A stretch of DNA of 64,000 bases from Luidia sarsii (taxonomy: Eukaryota > Echinodermata > Asteroidea > Paxillosida > Luidiidae). The number at the start of each line of letters is the position of its first letter. Position 1 is the stretch's first letter. The stretch covers positions 14,766,549 to 14,830,548 of the forward strand of contig OX465111.1 of NCBI GenBank assembly GCA_949987565.1, given 5' to 3'. Below, piece after piece: positions 12,549 through 25,565 of this stretch. Made by a program: the position numbers and the translations under genes. The notes under the pieces are model-generated. The model worked only from the letters and a program-made list of their open reading frames with translations. It ran no database searches and had not been told where the DNA came from.

Positions 12549-13929
12549 TCCTTACCCACGCATGCAATAAATCGAACCTTTCGTTTGCATAGCGCACTAT
12601 ATCGTCCAGCCGACAGGATATTGTACACATAGCCATGTATAGAGTCGGGGATTCACGTGAGCCCGTCTCCATGGCGTTCGTACGTTTTTTATGATAAATG
12701 TACGCACTCCCCGGGCTATTTTGGGCTGGGTTTCAAAGACTTTTTTATCAGATCCCCTTTCCTGCAGGAGTATTGGTAATGGTGTGTGCAAACGTATTCA
12801 TTTCCCATTTTGTGTCATTCTGTGGATTGTGGGTTCGGGAAGTGATGGGGATTCCAGGTATGCCACAGCAGTACGTCTTGGTAGCGGAACTTTGTTTATC
12901 GATAAAATAACGAACACAAACGGAGGCGAATGCTGTTTTTTAATTAAAGATTTTTGTCCCAAAACATCGCTGAGTGATCCTCCGTAAACATCTCATGATT
13001 TGTATAAACAGTGTCAAGAAACTTATTGAAATGTCCAGGATTCGGTTCTTTCTTCTCCTTCTCCCCCCCCCCAAAAAAAAAAATTAAGAGCAAGCTCGGT
13101 GGCAGACATTGGTTGTTTTCTTAACGGAATGGAGCCGTCGATGAGAACGAAGGCCGGCTAACCAAACTCAGGCTGCAAAGGCAAAATAGTCTGGTACATG
13201 TTACTCCATGACGTGCTCACCGTATCTATGTACCACTGGGCACAAAGCAAGGAGCTTGCTGGCACCATATAAAACGGTCCGCATGGAGGCTCGCTTGTGA
13301 GAATTGCTAACACTTGTCGGCAGAAGGACACTCACTTGGAAGTAATAATACTTGAATACACGACGGGAATGGCTTTGCTTTCGGCTCGGATTGTAATAAT
13401 ATCTTGTTTTACCATGGGAGACTACGACACCCATACCTAGATGAAATGACTCATAACCAAAAGAAAATGTATCATGGTCACAGAGGCAGAATGTTCATAT
13501 CTCAGTTCCACTTATCCGTATTACTCTTCGCCCCACATATATAGACTAGAGCCCTGATTTCGGTCGGCACGTTTGATTGGGTTTTCGCGCATGAAGGGGA
13601 AAAGGGTCGCGTTTTAGTTACGCTTGCTGGTGTCGACGACGCCCAGCGAGGCCTTCGTGATAACTTGGTAATATCTTTCATTGCGTGACTTCAAAATAAT
13701 CAAGATTTTGTGGGTTGAAAGGGTATATGGAGTGAAGGCATTTGGTTATGTCATCTGTTGTTAAACTATTTGTTTGGCGGCAGAACTATAATTACGTATA
13801 GAACCACTGTACAGTGATTGCGTTTGCTATGGGGCCTTCCTCAGAGGTCATTTTTGTCTCGTCTTGTTTTCTTTTCTCTTACAGTAGTCTGCATTCCTCG
13901 TTCTGTCTTATGATATATCTTGTTAAGAT
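12549..13929. other. No gene recognised
   Basis: Single-copy sequence with a C-run joined to an A-run near 13061-13084. No exon with family likeness is visible. Confidence 0.4.
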
Positions 13930-14085
13930 TTGAAGGTTTGCGTGGTAGAAGTACAAAACAAAAGGTCTGCGTTGACACCATGTAAATCATCTCTTGAGCT
14001 ATCTCTCTCTCTCTCTCAGAGCTACATTCCATCTCAAAAAAGATGATTTACGGGTGTCATCGCAAATCTACCACTCTCTTATTTG
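13930..14085. repeat. Rep-A fold-back element, diverged
   Basis: The left arm (GGTCTGCGTTGACACCATGT and an AAATCATCTC stretch) pairs imperfectly with the right arm (GATGATTTACGGGTGTCATC). A CT run lies in the loop. The arms match the Rep-A hairpin at 8597. Confidence 0.65.
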
Positions 14086-14189
14086 CATTTGTCTTTTATT
14101 TATTAGCGCCCGAGAAACGAAACTAACATCCTTGGGAGATGAAGAAAATGGTGGGCCGTCTTTTGACTTCCTATAATGATCAGTCACGG

Positions 14190-14440
14190 TCCTGGACTCA
14201 ATTTCATAGAACTGCTTAAGCGCCAAAATTTGCTGAAGCACAAAAAGTCAGGATTCATCGGACTATCTTGCCAACCCAAACTTCACTTTTGTTTCATTGC
14301 AAGTAAAGAATAGTGGAATACAAGAAAAGCAATTAACTTCACATCACAATGCGGTTTGTAATCCTGTTTACACGAGGAAGACTTTTCATGCTTAGCAGAT
14401 TCTCACGCTTAAGCGGCTCTATGAAATTGGGCCCCGATGT
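14190..14440. repeat. Rep-E fold-back element, both ends present
   Basis: The left end reads AATTTCATAGAACTGCTTAA and the right end is its near-complement (CTTAAGCGGCTCTATGAAATT). A one-armed relative is at about 39610-39705. This looks like a non-autonomous DNA transposon; no coding sequence is inside. Confidence 0.75.
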
Positions 14441-15005
14441 TTAGTAGGTGGGCAGATGGCCGCTGTGTTGTGACGCTATCTACAAATTGTATAATCCGAA
14501 ACGCTGCAGCCATTCCCGGAGTCATACTCCTCCTCGACAGAGGAGGATGAAGAAGTTGTTTCTACAAAAACATGCACTCAGTCAGAATGGTTATTCTTCA
14601 GTTACTATTCATCAGTAAGCCTAACACGGCTATACATTGACACATCTCGAAAGAGATGTCATACAAGGTGTCACCACACATTGTGAATCCATCATGTAAA
14701 GTCCTATCCACATATTATCCAGACACACGACGTGAGGAGGCATGCGATCGGTGGATAATGACGCCACCAAATGGTAATTCCATTTCTGTATCAAATATAG
14801 CAGTTCCAGTTTGACGACCGTGTCTAGAAATAGTTTTCAATCAGCTACAGTGAGCAGACAACGGTCAGCGCTCAACATGGCCTTTAACTTCAAATATTTC
14901 GGAAATTTGACGGCCATATGAATTTGAAGCGCTGCTTCCCTTTCTTACATTACCCTTTTTCCGCTTCTTTCTTCCTTTGCTTAATTAGTGCACATTATCC
15001 CTTAT
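14441..15005. other. No gene; Rep-A fragment
   Basis: A Rep-A-like fragment (AAAGAGATGTCATACAAGGT) lies near 14650. Nothing else is recognisable. Confidence 0.4.
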
Positions 15006-15085
15006 TAAATTTAATGACATCTAATGACATCTAATGACATCTAATGACATCTAATGACATCTAATGACATCTGATGACATTTCGT
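15006..15085. repeat. 10-bp tandem repeat TAATGACATC
   Basis: About seven units of TAATGACATC in perfect or near-perfect tandem. The array ends a few bases before the fold-back element that starts at 15097. Confidence 0.9.
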
Positions 15086-15096
15086 CCTCGACTTAA

Positions 15097-15496
15097 GGCA
15101 GCCGCACACGAGAACTGTTCACTGAGCAAAATGTCTCTCGAGGTCGTTAGCTCAGCACGTAGCTCACCGTGTGCGCTGAACTTTGGGTGAGTTTTCTGCC
15201 TCAAGAGGCCGTGAGACCAATATATATCCTGTTTGATTTTTTTCGCCTCGCGTGGATGAAAAATCATCGTGTGTGGTGACTTGACTTACGTGCTGAGCAC
15301 AAAAACTTAGCAACTGGCCAATGAAAGCGCACGCCCTATTCGCGTGGTTGCCAAAATTAAACAGGATAGATATTGGTCTCACGGCCTCGAGAGGCAGAAA
15401 TCTCACCAAAAATTGACCGTACACGGTGAGCTACGTGCTGAGCTAACGGCCACGAGAGACTTTTTGCTCAGCAAATAGCTCTCGTGTGCGGCGGCC
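15097..15496. mobile_element. 400-bp fold-back MITE
   Basis: The terminal inverted repeats begin GGCAGCCGCACACGAGA on the left and pair, with mismatches, for about 140 bases on each side. The left flank is TTAA (15093-15096) and the right flank TTCA (15497-15500), consistent with an old TTAA target duplication. There is no transposase; the element would need one in trans. Confidence 0.85.
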
Positions 15497-15500
15497 TTCA

Positions 15501-17250
15501 AACAGTGATGAACACGGATCGATACAGTTTGGACGCGATGTAATCCATCCTACACTGTAAGTATTTCAAGAAGACACCGCGGTCTATCACGAAAACAGCA
15601 TCATTATTTTCATTGCCACATTGAGGCGACAATAAACACAATTCAGGTATCAATTACCGTATACTACCAACACAGTGCCTTTGTATCCCGTCTCGCAAGG
15701 ATTCATGGTTTATTCATGAAGGTTTTTCAGGAGTGGGGGGATTTTGTTTCGGAACCGATCAAGACAAGGGTATCTTTGACTGAGATCAAAGGTCGCGGGG
15801 AGAACACTCTGTCAATAAAAAAAAACTAAATTACATTGGGCTGCAGATTTATAGCATCGCGAGACATCAGGTAGTGGAGCATTACTGCAGCAATCTACGC
15901 GTTGGCAGCCATTCAGTCAAGTGCTTTTTTTTCTTTTCTACTGTTCAATTTAATGCAATTAACTTGCATCCGTTGTGTGCATGTGGCTGATTTTCGTCCA
16001 AGCCACAGTCAATTTCATATGGAGTTGCCTATTGTGCCTTGAAGCATCAAAGGATGCTATAGGCACACACAGACCCCCACACGTACACACACGAAGGGTT
16101 GTTGCATAGAGGCATGACCAAAGTCGAGGCTCAGTACAGATAGTAACTTAATTGAAGGTTGATGTTGCGTTTAATGGTCCACTGAGGCAGAAACGACATG
16201 TATGTAACCTTCTACTGTATAATTATATACTATGCTAAAGAGAACATAATAATAATAACACGGCCAACGCCCTTTAACCAGAATGCTCCAGCCATCCAGC
16301 TATCATGTAATTTGCCTGCAAGCCCCGAGTCATCAAGTAAAAGTACAGGCTTCTTGCAGACTAAGAAGCACGTCTGGCATGTCTGGAAAGGACTGGGATG
16401 GTTGACCGAATCTGACCTCGAAAAAACCTTGGGCATTTCTACAATTGAATATTAATGCGAGAAGATAGCCACGTAAGTCTGACTAAATAACGACTTAAGA
16501 ACATCACGAGTTGGAAAGAGTGCATAATCCTTCGCATCAACACCTACGCCTTCTTCATCAAATGAAGTATACTGTGCAAACAACTGCACGTGATCCAGGG
16601 AGAAAACGAGTCTTTCCATGAAGAGAATCAACAAGGAAATGAATGGAAACGATATCCATGTAGATGAAAAAAACAGGGAATCGCGCATAAAGGCATGCAG
16701 CACCATGAAATCGAGACCACTGCTCGTATAGACCTATGCCACAATTGTGTTCAGCGTTACAATCGAGCACATTTTCCTATGATGTGGCATGGCCTTTTGA
16801 AGTTCAACTATGTTCTTTTTTGCTGCAGTTGTGAGCCGTATATTTTGTTCCGACAGTCCCGGTTTACTAACCCCTAGAAGTAATATTCAAACTCTTCAGG
16901 GAATGCCTCATCTTTTTTTATTCAATGTAAAAAGGCCGGTTTTCCCAGTCTTCTCAAGAAAAAAGTACCCCAACATGCCTTTTGCTCTTCAGGCGGCTGA
17001 ATTCCATTTGGTTTAAGAATGAATAATCGAATGGCGAAGAACAGAATAATCGCTGAGGCGAAGTGCGCTTCCAGGCTTCCATACGAGAAGTCTTAATGAT
17101 AGTCTCCGGGTATTTCCTGGGAGGGACCAGGTGACGATGCACAGCGGGAATATCAACTGAGAGCACACCTAAGACAGCCATCCATCTCAAAGATCATTAA
17201 CGCGCTCAGGTAGAACAAAACAAAATTGCTTGTTGTCCCACGCGACCAAG
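15501..17250. other. No gene recognised
   Basis: An open frame at 16198-16455 has mixed composition but no domain or splice support that I can see. The remainder is AT-rich single-copy sequence. Confidence 0.35.
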
Positions 17251-17254
17251 TTCC

Positions 17255-17388
17255 AACCCCTCCCCTCCCCTCCCCTCCTCCCTTCCTCTCCCCTCCCCTC
17301 CCTTCCCCTACTCTCCCCTCCTCTCCCCTCCCCTCCCTTCCCCTACTCTCCCATCCCCTCCCCTCCCCTCCCCCCTCTCCCCTCGATT
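17255..17388. repeat. CCCCT microsatellite
   Basis: Polypyrimidine tract of CCCCTCCCCTC words on the plus strand, with a duplicated block CCTTCCCCTACTCTCCC. Confidence 0.85.
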
Positions 17389-18407
17389 CCGGCCCTAGAT
17401 TGAAAGTAGAGCTCTTACCGTACGGCATCTGCCACGGGAAAATAGACGGCGGTCTGGAAGCGCGTGTCAACCTCATCCAGACGCACGCGGGGCAGTGGGG
17501 GGCACCTGTTTCAAAGAAAACATAATAAACCGGTGCGCTGAAGTGAAAATTTCCAGAAAGCGCGCAATAACTGGGTTGATTAATTTGCTGCATATTTTTC
17601 TTTCTAGCCAGGATATGTTTTAACATCTATGTCAATATTACAACCCATACCCCCTCCCTCAATCTTCATTACCAGCAACTCCTAGGTATGGTATAATGAC
17701 GAGCCGTTGACAAGTCTGGAGCAAATAACAGCCTCTTATAAATTGACAGTTGAACATTTGGGCGTCTGTCTCCATATATAGGCCTATTTCTATCCGGGTT
17801 TCAGACCGTAGGCTGTATGCTTATACAATCTACCATCCCGAACAATTCCGAAGGTTTTTTTTCCCGCCGTATTATATGAGCTATGCGTATAGTTATTCCC
17901 TTTTCCTTTTCAGCGTCTTTATCGATCAGTTCACGAACTTGGATCATTAGGGAAATTCAAGCAGTACTGAATCATTGGATATCACCAATGGTTATACATG
18001 TGTTATTTGATCATTATTTACCAATCATTATTCTTGAAATCAAACACGCTATTCTGAATTATAGCAGGGAAGATATGCATACAAATAGCCCTTATGAGAG
18101 TGCACTGACACGTAGTTAGGTTGGAGTGCGGACGTCATAAAGTGCATTTGTTGCCATGGTGAGAGTCCCGACATGCGCAATTTACACGTGCGCTTACATT
18201 TTAACCGGCAGCCTTGTAAGGGTCCGTGGGTGTATCTCCATGGGGACCCGGGACATGACTCTCACGAGTCATCAACCATTCACATAATTATTTGCATTTT
18301 CTGGCTAGGAAGAAGCTTATATTCACTTTCCATGTGCCCCATTGGGAAAAGAGTAAGAACTAAGTCTCCAAACTCTCCCAGGAAGAAATGATGAACAATA
18401 CCAACTT
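17389..18407. other. No gene recognised
   Basis: Single-copy sequence; no repeat or exon I can support. Confidence 0.35.
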
Positions 18408-18600
18408 AAGAGTAGCACTTAAAGATTATAACTAGCTCAAAAGAGTGAATAAGCTTCCGTAGCAACGACTTCTTCGTAGCAACTTCAACGACTTCAGATG
18501 CAATGCGCCCAATTCTTCTCAGAAAGTCGCCGTTGCTATTATACGAAAGCTTACGCACGCACTATTTCCAACTACACGTGTAGTTAGTCTTTAAGTGCCA
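18408..18600. repeat. Degenerate fold-back element
   Basis: The ends AGCACTTAAAGATTATAACT and AGTTAGTCTTTAAGTGCC are inverted copies. Inner blocks (AAGCTTCCGTAGCAACGACTT and its counterpart AGTCGCCGTTGCTATTATAC) also pair, with mismatches. It resembles an old MITE and has no other copy in the window. Confidence 0.6.
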
Positions 18601-20589
18601 TCCGTAAAATGTTTGTACTCATCAGTTGGACAAACACAGCTATGTTCACAAGTCCTCAGGTGGGAATTGCTAAAGCCATGTTGAAATTTACCATTCTAAC
18701 TCCAGCAGGTCAAATTTTGAACACATTATTTGGATCTCGCCGCTTCTGATTTCATGTCCTTCCCCTCTTAGTCTAATCAGTCGGACTCAGTGGTGAGTCG
18801 AGCGGTAACGCGAGCAGTCACAATGCCGAAAAAGGCCCGGACAAGCACGGCACAGCTGAGGGTTTCATGCATGAAGGGGATTTCGCCTTTCGAAGACACA
18901 CTCCCAAGAAAAAAAAAAAATCGAGAAAAGAAAAGTAGGGTGTCGCGGTGTACTTCACACGAGAGCACCTCCCCCTATTTTGGAGAGCACACGGGGAGAG
19001 TTCATCTGATGACACAGAAACCTGTTGATTGTAAACAACCGTCTCTTTTTTCCCCCACACCGTGCCCCGAGGGAGAGAAACCGACTCCAAGCCGTCAGAA
19101 GGAGAGGCTTCATGCGGGCGTAGGGCTTCGCTGGCGTAACGATTGGTATTAGCGTGAGCAGATTCACGATCGGGTTGCAAATTCTAGAAAGCACGCACTG
19201 TCACGATTTTCCATGTCAAATGGGGACACAAAAAAGGGAAAAAGAAAGGCAGAGACGGGGGAGCGGATCGCTGACCGGGAAATCTGGGAACCAGACAGGT
19301 ATATCTCGAAAAGGAACAGTGATTACAAATGGGAAGTATCACTTAAGCCACCTATATACCGAGTTTAGTATTCAACCTTGCACTCGGTCCACTGAAGCCT
19401 GCCGGGTTCTAAATTTATTGTAAGTGGAACAATAATGCGCGCTAACTGGGGCTGACCGAGGAGATATGTGACGTATCGCGTCCAAAGCCAGAAAAAGCGA
19501 AGTTCGCTGGCAGTCTGTCCCCACCACATCTGCATGTTGTCAATCACTTGCGCATCCTGAGATGGCACAACTTATTCGAGTCACATTGGTGACGAGTCAC
19601 CGTCTAAATCAATTGATTATGACGTTGTCGAGTAATGCCATGAGCTGTTGCCCTCTCCTTGAGCTAATGCGTGCCTTCCCTCTTGATCCTTCTCATGATC
19701 TTTATACGGCTCCCAGGGCCTGCAGTTGATATACCAACACAGCGGCCCTCACTTGTCAGAGCCATGGTTATCGAACGGCTGATTAATCTTTGACAGCCAC
19801 CGTGCCCGACCACTTAAAAGCATTACGCAAGATGGGACAGCAGCTATATGTCTTATACTATACGCGGAGGGGCTCCTGAATTTCCCACGCAGGTAGACCA
19901 AGGTGATAACGGATACAGCTAATGCCTTCCACATTGAAATGTTCATCGGGATACGAATGGATGGCGTGTATTTTATGCACCCCATGAACATTTTGTGGTG
20001 ACCCGAGTTCAAACCCAGGCATTTAGATGGGCCCTATTATACCCTTTCAAGAAAACAATTTGAAACTGCATTTTTCTTTTAGATCGGCACTGTGTTTTAA
20101 ATAATTTATAAAACGTTACAAAAACACCAATCTTACGGCCAACAGGAGCTGGGGAGAAAGGGCACACTTTAATCCCTACCTAGGCTATGCTGCTCTTTAC
20201 ATTACGCTGTCAACTCGAGAGTTGACAACAATCTGGTACAGCTGGTTTAGGCTGGTGTTTATGAATGGGGAAAATAAGGGTGGATTTGTTTTCCTCAATT
20301 ATTCTACCACGAGTTGTAAGACGAGTTGTGTTCGTACACACGTGAACTGCAACTCGAAAATACTCGAAGTTTAAGATTGTCACTGGCGCCCACGTCGTCT
20401 ATTTGGGAAGGCCGCCATCTCAGGGCTAGATAGCTCAGTCAGTTTTCCAATCATTTGTTTGTTTGATTTAGTTTAAGAATTGATGAGAAATTATAACATA
20501 ATCGACATGACATATAACATCGACATGAATTTGTTGGGAGGAGGGCTTGGAGTGTATGTGAATGACGTGCATTCTATTAGGCCTACAAC
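18601..20589. other. No gene recognised
   Basis: Single-copy sequence. Frames near 18790-19180 overlap on both strands and lack domain likeness. A short palindrome pair (TGTCAACT and AGTTGACA) lies near 20208-20227. Confidence 0.35.
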
Positions 20590-20710
20590 GTTGCCTTTGA
20601 TAAAGGTCCTGCTAGGATCGAAATGTCAGGCCCTCTAATTTTTTAGATTAATGTATTGCAGGTCATTTTAGTCAGTGAGCAGTTTGCATCAGTTTTTGTA
20701 TTAACTACAA
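20590..20710. repeat. Rep-B half element
   Basis: Contains GGTCCTGCTAGGATCGAAA, then TCAGGCCCTCTAA, a TGCAGGTCATTTTAGTCAGT stretch and CAGTTTTTGTATT. This is one arm of the Rep-B inverted unit seen complete at 44295-44470 and 51690-51865. Confidence 0.75.
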
Positions 20711-21009
20711 GTTAAACGTGCGCGCTTATGTTAGATGTACAATGGGTCCTGAGCTGCGTCTAAACATTACGTTTTCACGTTACAACTCTCCACAAGTCCT
20801 TCGGGACCCCGACATCTCAGGACCCGAGCACGTTCCAGAAACCCTCGAAGAGGTGATGCGATGCTCTAGAATTATTAGCAAAGGTGTAGAGATTAATCGT
20901 TGGTATTCATCTCATGGTCTGCAATCAGCCATACCATAGGCCTAATCATTATAACCTTACTTATAAAAAGCAACTTTTGGAACCACGTAAGCTGATCATC
21001 TAGGCTAAT

Positions 21010-21502
21010 GGAGGTTTTTCAGTCATGTACTTTTTGCCCGTCAGCGCTCAATTCACGCGGATGTACGCGGAGCGTGGAACGCGCGCGCCTTAGAGTCATC
21101 AAAATGTACAATGGAAATACTCAGATTCGATATTTGCATGCGCCTCCGCGGATGGACCTTTCCCGTCAATGACCTTTCCCATGAAATATGCAAAGAAGAG
21201 CTGGCGCATGCGCTTTACTAAATTGGTGGGCAAACGAGTGCGCGTTGCGTGCAGGTTTCGAAATATACGCGCACAGTAGACGCTGAATAGCCAATGACCA
21301 CACGCCAAACTGTTAGTGAGAAGGAACGCGCGCACGCCCGTGGAAAACTGTGATTGGTTGGCAGCCCGCTTGTCCACCAATTTAGTTAGGCGCATGCGCT
21401 AGGTCTAATTTGCATATTTTATGGGAAAGGTCCATTTGGACGCTCCTGTGGACATGCTAATTAGCCTTTGGCGGTCAGGTGACGTCATGTGAAAAACCTC
21501 TA
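21010..21502. mobile_element. Rep-J MITE containing a second MITE
   Basis: The ends GGAGGTTTTTCA and TGAAAAACCTCTA are inverted. The outer parts match, in reverse orientation, the 210-bp element at 37338-37547. The match is broken by a foreign block at 21153-21434. Confidence 0.82.
21153..21434. mobile_element. Inner MITE nested in Rep-J
   Basis: This 282-bp block begins TGGACCTTTCCC and ends GGGAAAGGTCCA, a perfect 12-base inverted repeat. Longer subterminal pairing includes ATATGCAAA with TTTGCATAT and GGCGCATGCGC on both sides. The copy at 37 kb lacks it and reads straight across the junction, so it serves as an empty site. Confidence 0.85.
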
Positions 21503-21744
21503 TAGAGAACCACAAAACACACTGAAAGATGTTTCGAATCGAAGGATACGGTACACCCCGGCCGTGGACGATGTCACGTGTGATCCTCGGCTGTTTCGGC
21601 TATAAAACTACCCGAGTGAGAAAACAACATGTCAAGCAGATGATAGTTTGCACTCCATCACTGCCACAGCATATTATGTGTGCCATCGAAAATTACAGCG
21701 CGCATTACTTAAAAACCAATACTAGTGACGAACTTATTTTTCAT

Positions 21745-21888
21745 GTCTCCTCCCTCTCCTCGTCTCCTTCCTTCTCCTTTCCCCTCCCCTCTCGTCCCTC
21801 TGTTATATTACCACCTCCTCTCTTTCCTCCTCTTCCTCCTCCTCCTCTTTCTTCTACTCCTTCTCTCCTCCTCCTTCTTAACGGGACA
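21745..21888. repeat. CT-rich microsatellite
   Basis: Pyrimidine tract of CTC, CCT and CTT words; the open frames through it are low-complexity artefacts. Confidence 0.8.
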
Positions 21889-24800
21889 CCTATTTACATC
21901 ACTGATGCGTCGTCGGCTGCTCGATATGGATGAATGAGAATGCCTCCATGATCGCGGCATTCGACTCGCGGAGCATGCATGCGCAGCAGGCCGGGAAGGT
22001 GTTGCACGGCATCGTGACCTGCTACATTTTTAAACCACCTGACAGGACAGTTCCTGGCGATATTACACCCTTAAAACCCAGGTTTAAGAGAAATAACCAG
22101 CATTGCGCCCCATCAGAATCATCACATGGGAACATTATTGGCGCGGCTTACGATAGCACGATATTGGATGATCTTTAAATAGGTTAAGACTCAATGGTTT
22201 CCGTAAGAAAACGATAAGTGGTTCTTTTCATAATTATATCCACGTTTTATAGGCCTAAGTTGGACGTACCTGGCTATGGGAAATGCATGTTGATATTTTC
22301 CTTCGGTTCCGTTTTGCTGATGACGCCATTTAGACTCCTCCAAAGATATAATTATCACCGTCGCGAAAGCTTGATTTTTTGCAAATCTTCATTGGAATCA
22401 TAAAATGAATAAACATCGTATTGCAGCAATAACTCCCCGCGAGCCATTATTTTCTAAACACTCCGTAATAATGTTACACCAGCAAATAATACGCTAGCAT
22501 CATCCAAAGTCATTAACGACATGCAGGAAGTCTACGCCCAGTTCCCACCTATAGCGTCCGGCCAATATACATCAATGCAATTCACGCTGTCTAAAACGTC
22601 ACAGCTGCCTGCATCCTGCATCACGCGCTCGCTACGCCCCGGCAACCAAGCGTAAAACAATCCAGCCAGCCCTGACGCAGACAGCAAAAACTTCTCCTGC
22701 AGGCGCAAGGGCTCCCATCACCATTGCCATTTTTTCGCGAGGAATTATGGGTACAGCGCGCTGGTCCAGACTCCCAGGAGAGAAGGAAGGAAGGAAGGGA
22801 GGGGGTGAATATTGCGCAGGGATGCGTGGCCATAATTCTCAAGACCTCTGATGGCATTCGTCAAATGTGATAAAGGTTGACGGGGCCAATTTGTCTTAAT
22901 GGCTGGCGGGTACAGCCAAAGCCTGCTAGATTGGGGAGATAGAGGAGTTAGGTACAACAGCCGGCATCCATCTTCGTCGTCCTGGCAGTCGACGCCGTCA
23001 TCATCGCACTGTTGCCGTGGCAACGGTTTTCCTCCACTGCCGGGCCTCGCCTGGCGGCGGTCCGACCGTCTTCGCTGTTCACGGGATTCATCGACTTAGA
23101 CCACTGAGAATCTCCCGAAGCTTTGCTCTCGGCTCCACGAGGGAAAAACATCGCAACTTAAAGGGCTGCTTTCTTAACAGGAGAGACTGGCTGCGCTTCT
23201 AAATGGCCACTCAATATCGCCATCCATCCTTGCAAATTTCAAATCCTTTAAATCATTCTGTAATGTAATGCATTTAACATAAAAAATTTACAGGAATCAA
23301 ACCACACAATACCAATTAGTACCGGTACAAAAATGTGTTTGAATTACACAATCATCTTCAAGACCTATGGATCTCAAGGCCACAGCCGTCACTCGGCAAT
23401 GAGGTGTGGCACTTCCCTTAATGGTGCAAAACTGGCATAAGATTAGTTATTCATAGCGCCTCAATATCATAAAATAATGTGTTAAATCGCACACGATGGC
23501 TACCTGTACTTAACAGCTTCCTAGCCCCCTCCACTCACCCATGGAGTCTGATGACTTTAATCGCGTTTCCCCCACTATACTACGCCCAAATAGTGGTTAT
23601 TACCCTTTAGCCTCACGGTCGCGTGATAGAGCAAACCCAACGCCAAGGCGATCCGCGTTAACCCCGTGTCATCGCCGAATACTTAACAAGTTGTCGTCTT
23701 GATTTCCACGACATCAGACCGCAAGGTGTCACCCCCTGCCCGGAAGAAAGCGGCGAGACCCCCCCCCCAAGACGGGACCGAACACGGAGAAGGATAGAGC
23801 GTACGAGCGGATTTCCCGAGGTGGTGTTATTTTTTTTTTCACTGCGCTGAGTTCAGAGTAATGTTTCAAGTCTCAATATTCATGGTTCCGTATGGTTTCC
23901 TCCGGCTGCCAAGAGATGATTAAGCCATGCGGTCCAAGAGAGGAGACAGGTGAGAGAGGAAAGAGTGTGTGATAGAGTAACAGAGAGAGAACCAGGAAAA
24001 TAGAAGAGGGAGAAGAGATGGGAGTGAAACAGGAGAGATCAAAGAAAGAGTGGAAAGGAAAAGAGAGGAGATGTGAGGGGGACACATGGGGTATACGGTC
24101 AGAGGGACGAGGGACAGAGGGGAGAAATTTCATCGGGCGAGCTGGATTTGTAGCTGGTTCGCTTTCTCTCATATTCAGTCGGTTCGGCGAGCACAATAGC
24201 AATTTCGATCTGGCTAATAAAAGGTAGGCCTACCCGTTGCCACGACAACCGGAGCAACGCGGCCTGCGCGAACAATATTAACGCCACTCACCTGACCTGA
24301 CTTTGGGTGAGGAGAATTCATAACTAACCGATCAAGACATGCGCTCTAAAAACACACGAGTGAAATCATTATGACCCAGAACATAATTACTCTGACCCGA
24401 TTTCCTGTATCGTTTGACCATGATATTGATCATGATATTGTCCTTTGTAGACTTAACTTCGACGCGGTCTGGGGATGTTGACTGCTGGAAGGGAATCGAC
24501 ATGTTTATATTCCCTCTGTGCTGTACACACCTCGGTGGATAGCACGAAATCTCTTATGTTTTTTATGGGAAGAAAAATAAAAGACAGCGAAATTCATGTG
24601 GTTAGAGAAGAGGTATTTCAAGAGGTGTTCTCCAGCAGTAGAGGCAACATGCAAGTGACAGGTATCGACTGGCATATCACATGCACAACATGCAGACAGA
24701 CGGGCCCTCGAAACTGATCGCAAGCTAATTACTTTCCATGTATTGGAAGTGCTTTTTAAGTGTAAACCAAGCCCTGCGATATCTGCCTTCATGGGGACCA

Positions 24801-25565
24801 GCTGAGCGTGTCCACTCGGGGCTGATTAAAGGGCGATTCGGACTGATGGGTACCATCCGGGATGCTGTGCCCAATCAGCAAAATGGAAGACGGCGAACGA
24901 GGGGACAATCTTCGATGTGCCATCACGCATTAGCATAGGAACAGGAACTATTTTATCCGAGGTAATTTTGGGTCGAATTATGGAAGCGTATACGATTAGA
25001 GGTGGACAGAATGAGATGCTGAAGAATGGTTCCTTATCCTCAATTTGTTTGAAAAGATCAAAATGCTTTGGATGTTGGAGCTTGGACCTAACTGTCGATA
25101 ATAATGTCAGAATGTCGGCAAGAAGCAAATTTCTTCAACATGGGTGACATTCGTACGAAAGAAACTTCAATTTACCAGTGGAAACTCAAACTTGAATAAG
25201 TGTAACAAAAGCCCATCTTCTGATCTCCAGTGTAAAACAAAAATTATGCGTACACGTAAAATCCTCAATGAGTTTTCTTGCATGGTCATTGGAGTATGAC
25301 GTGCACTGCTCATGCGTAGCCCAATCGCAATAATTGAGTGCAATACTTGCCAACAATTATTTCTATAAATGAACAAAAAAAGCCAATTAAGGATAATACG
25401 ATACATAGGGATAAAGAAGAAAAAAAATCAAGGTCAAGCTTTTCAAAAGAGAGTCGATCTTCAGCTACGTACACACAACGGCTGCTCACTTCGCCATGCT
25501 TACATGATACTGCATGTCGGTAGTTTAAATAGCTGTGGGGTTTTGTTTGGAATCGGTAAATCGCC
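21889..25565. other. No gene recognised upstream of the PAN-like gene
   Basis: Single-copy sequence with a purine-rich patch at about 23940-24120. A TTTAAATA word near 25523, about 40 bases before the PAN-like ATG, might be a weak TATA box. No upstream exon could be joined with confidence. Confidence 0.35.

Noticed and set aside
16198..16455. Possible exon of 85 residues
   Set aside because: Its composition is not repetitive, but no family likeness or neighbouring exon was found and the minus strand is also open.
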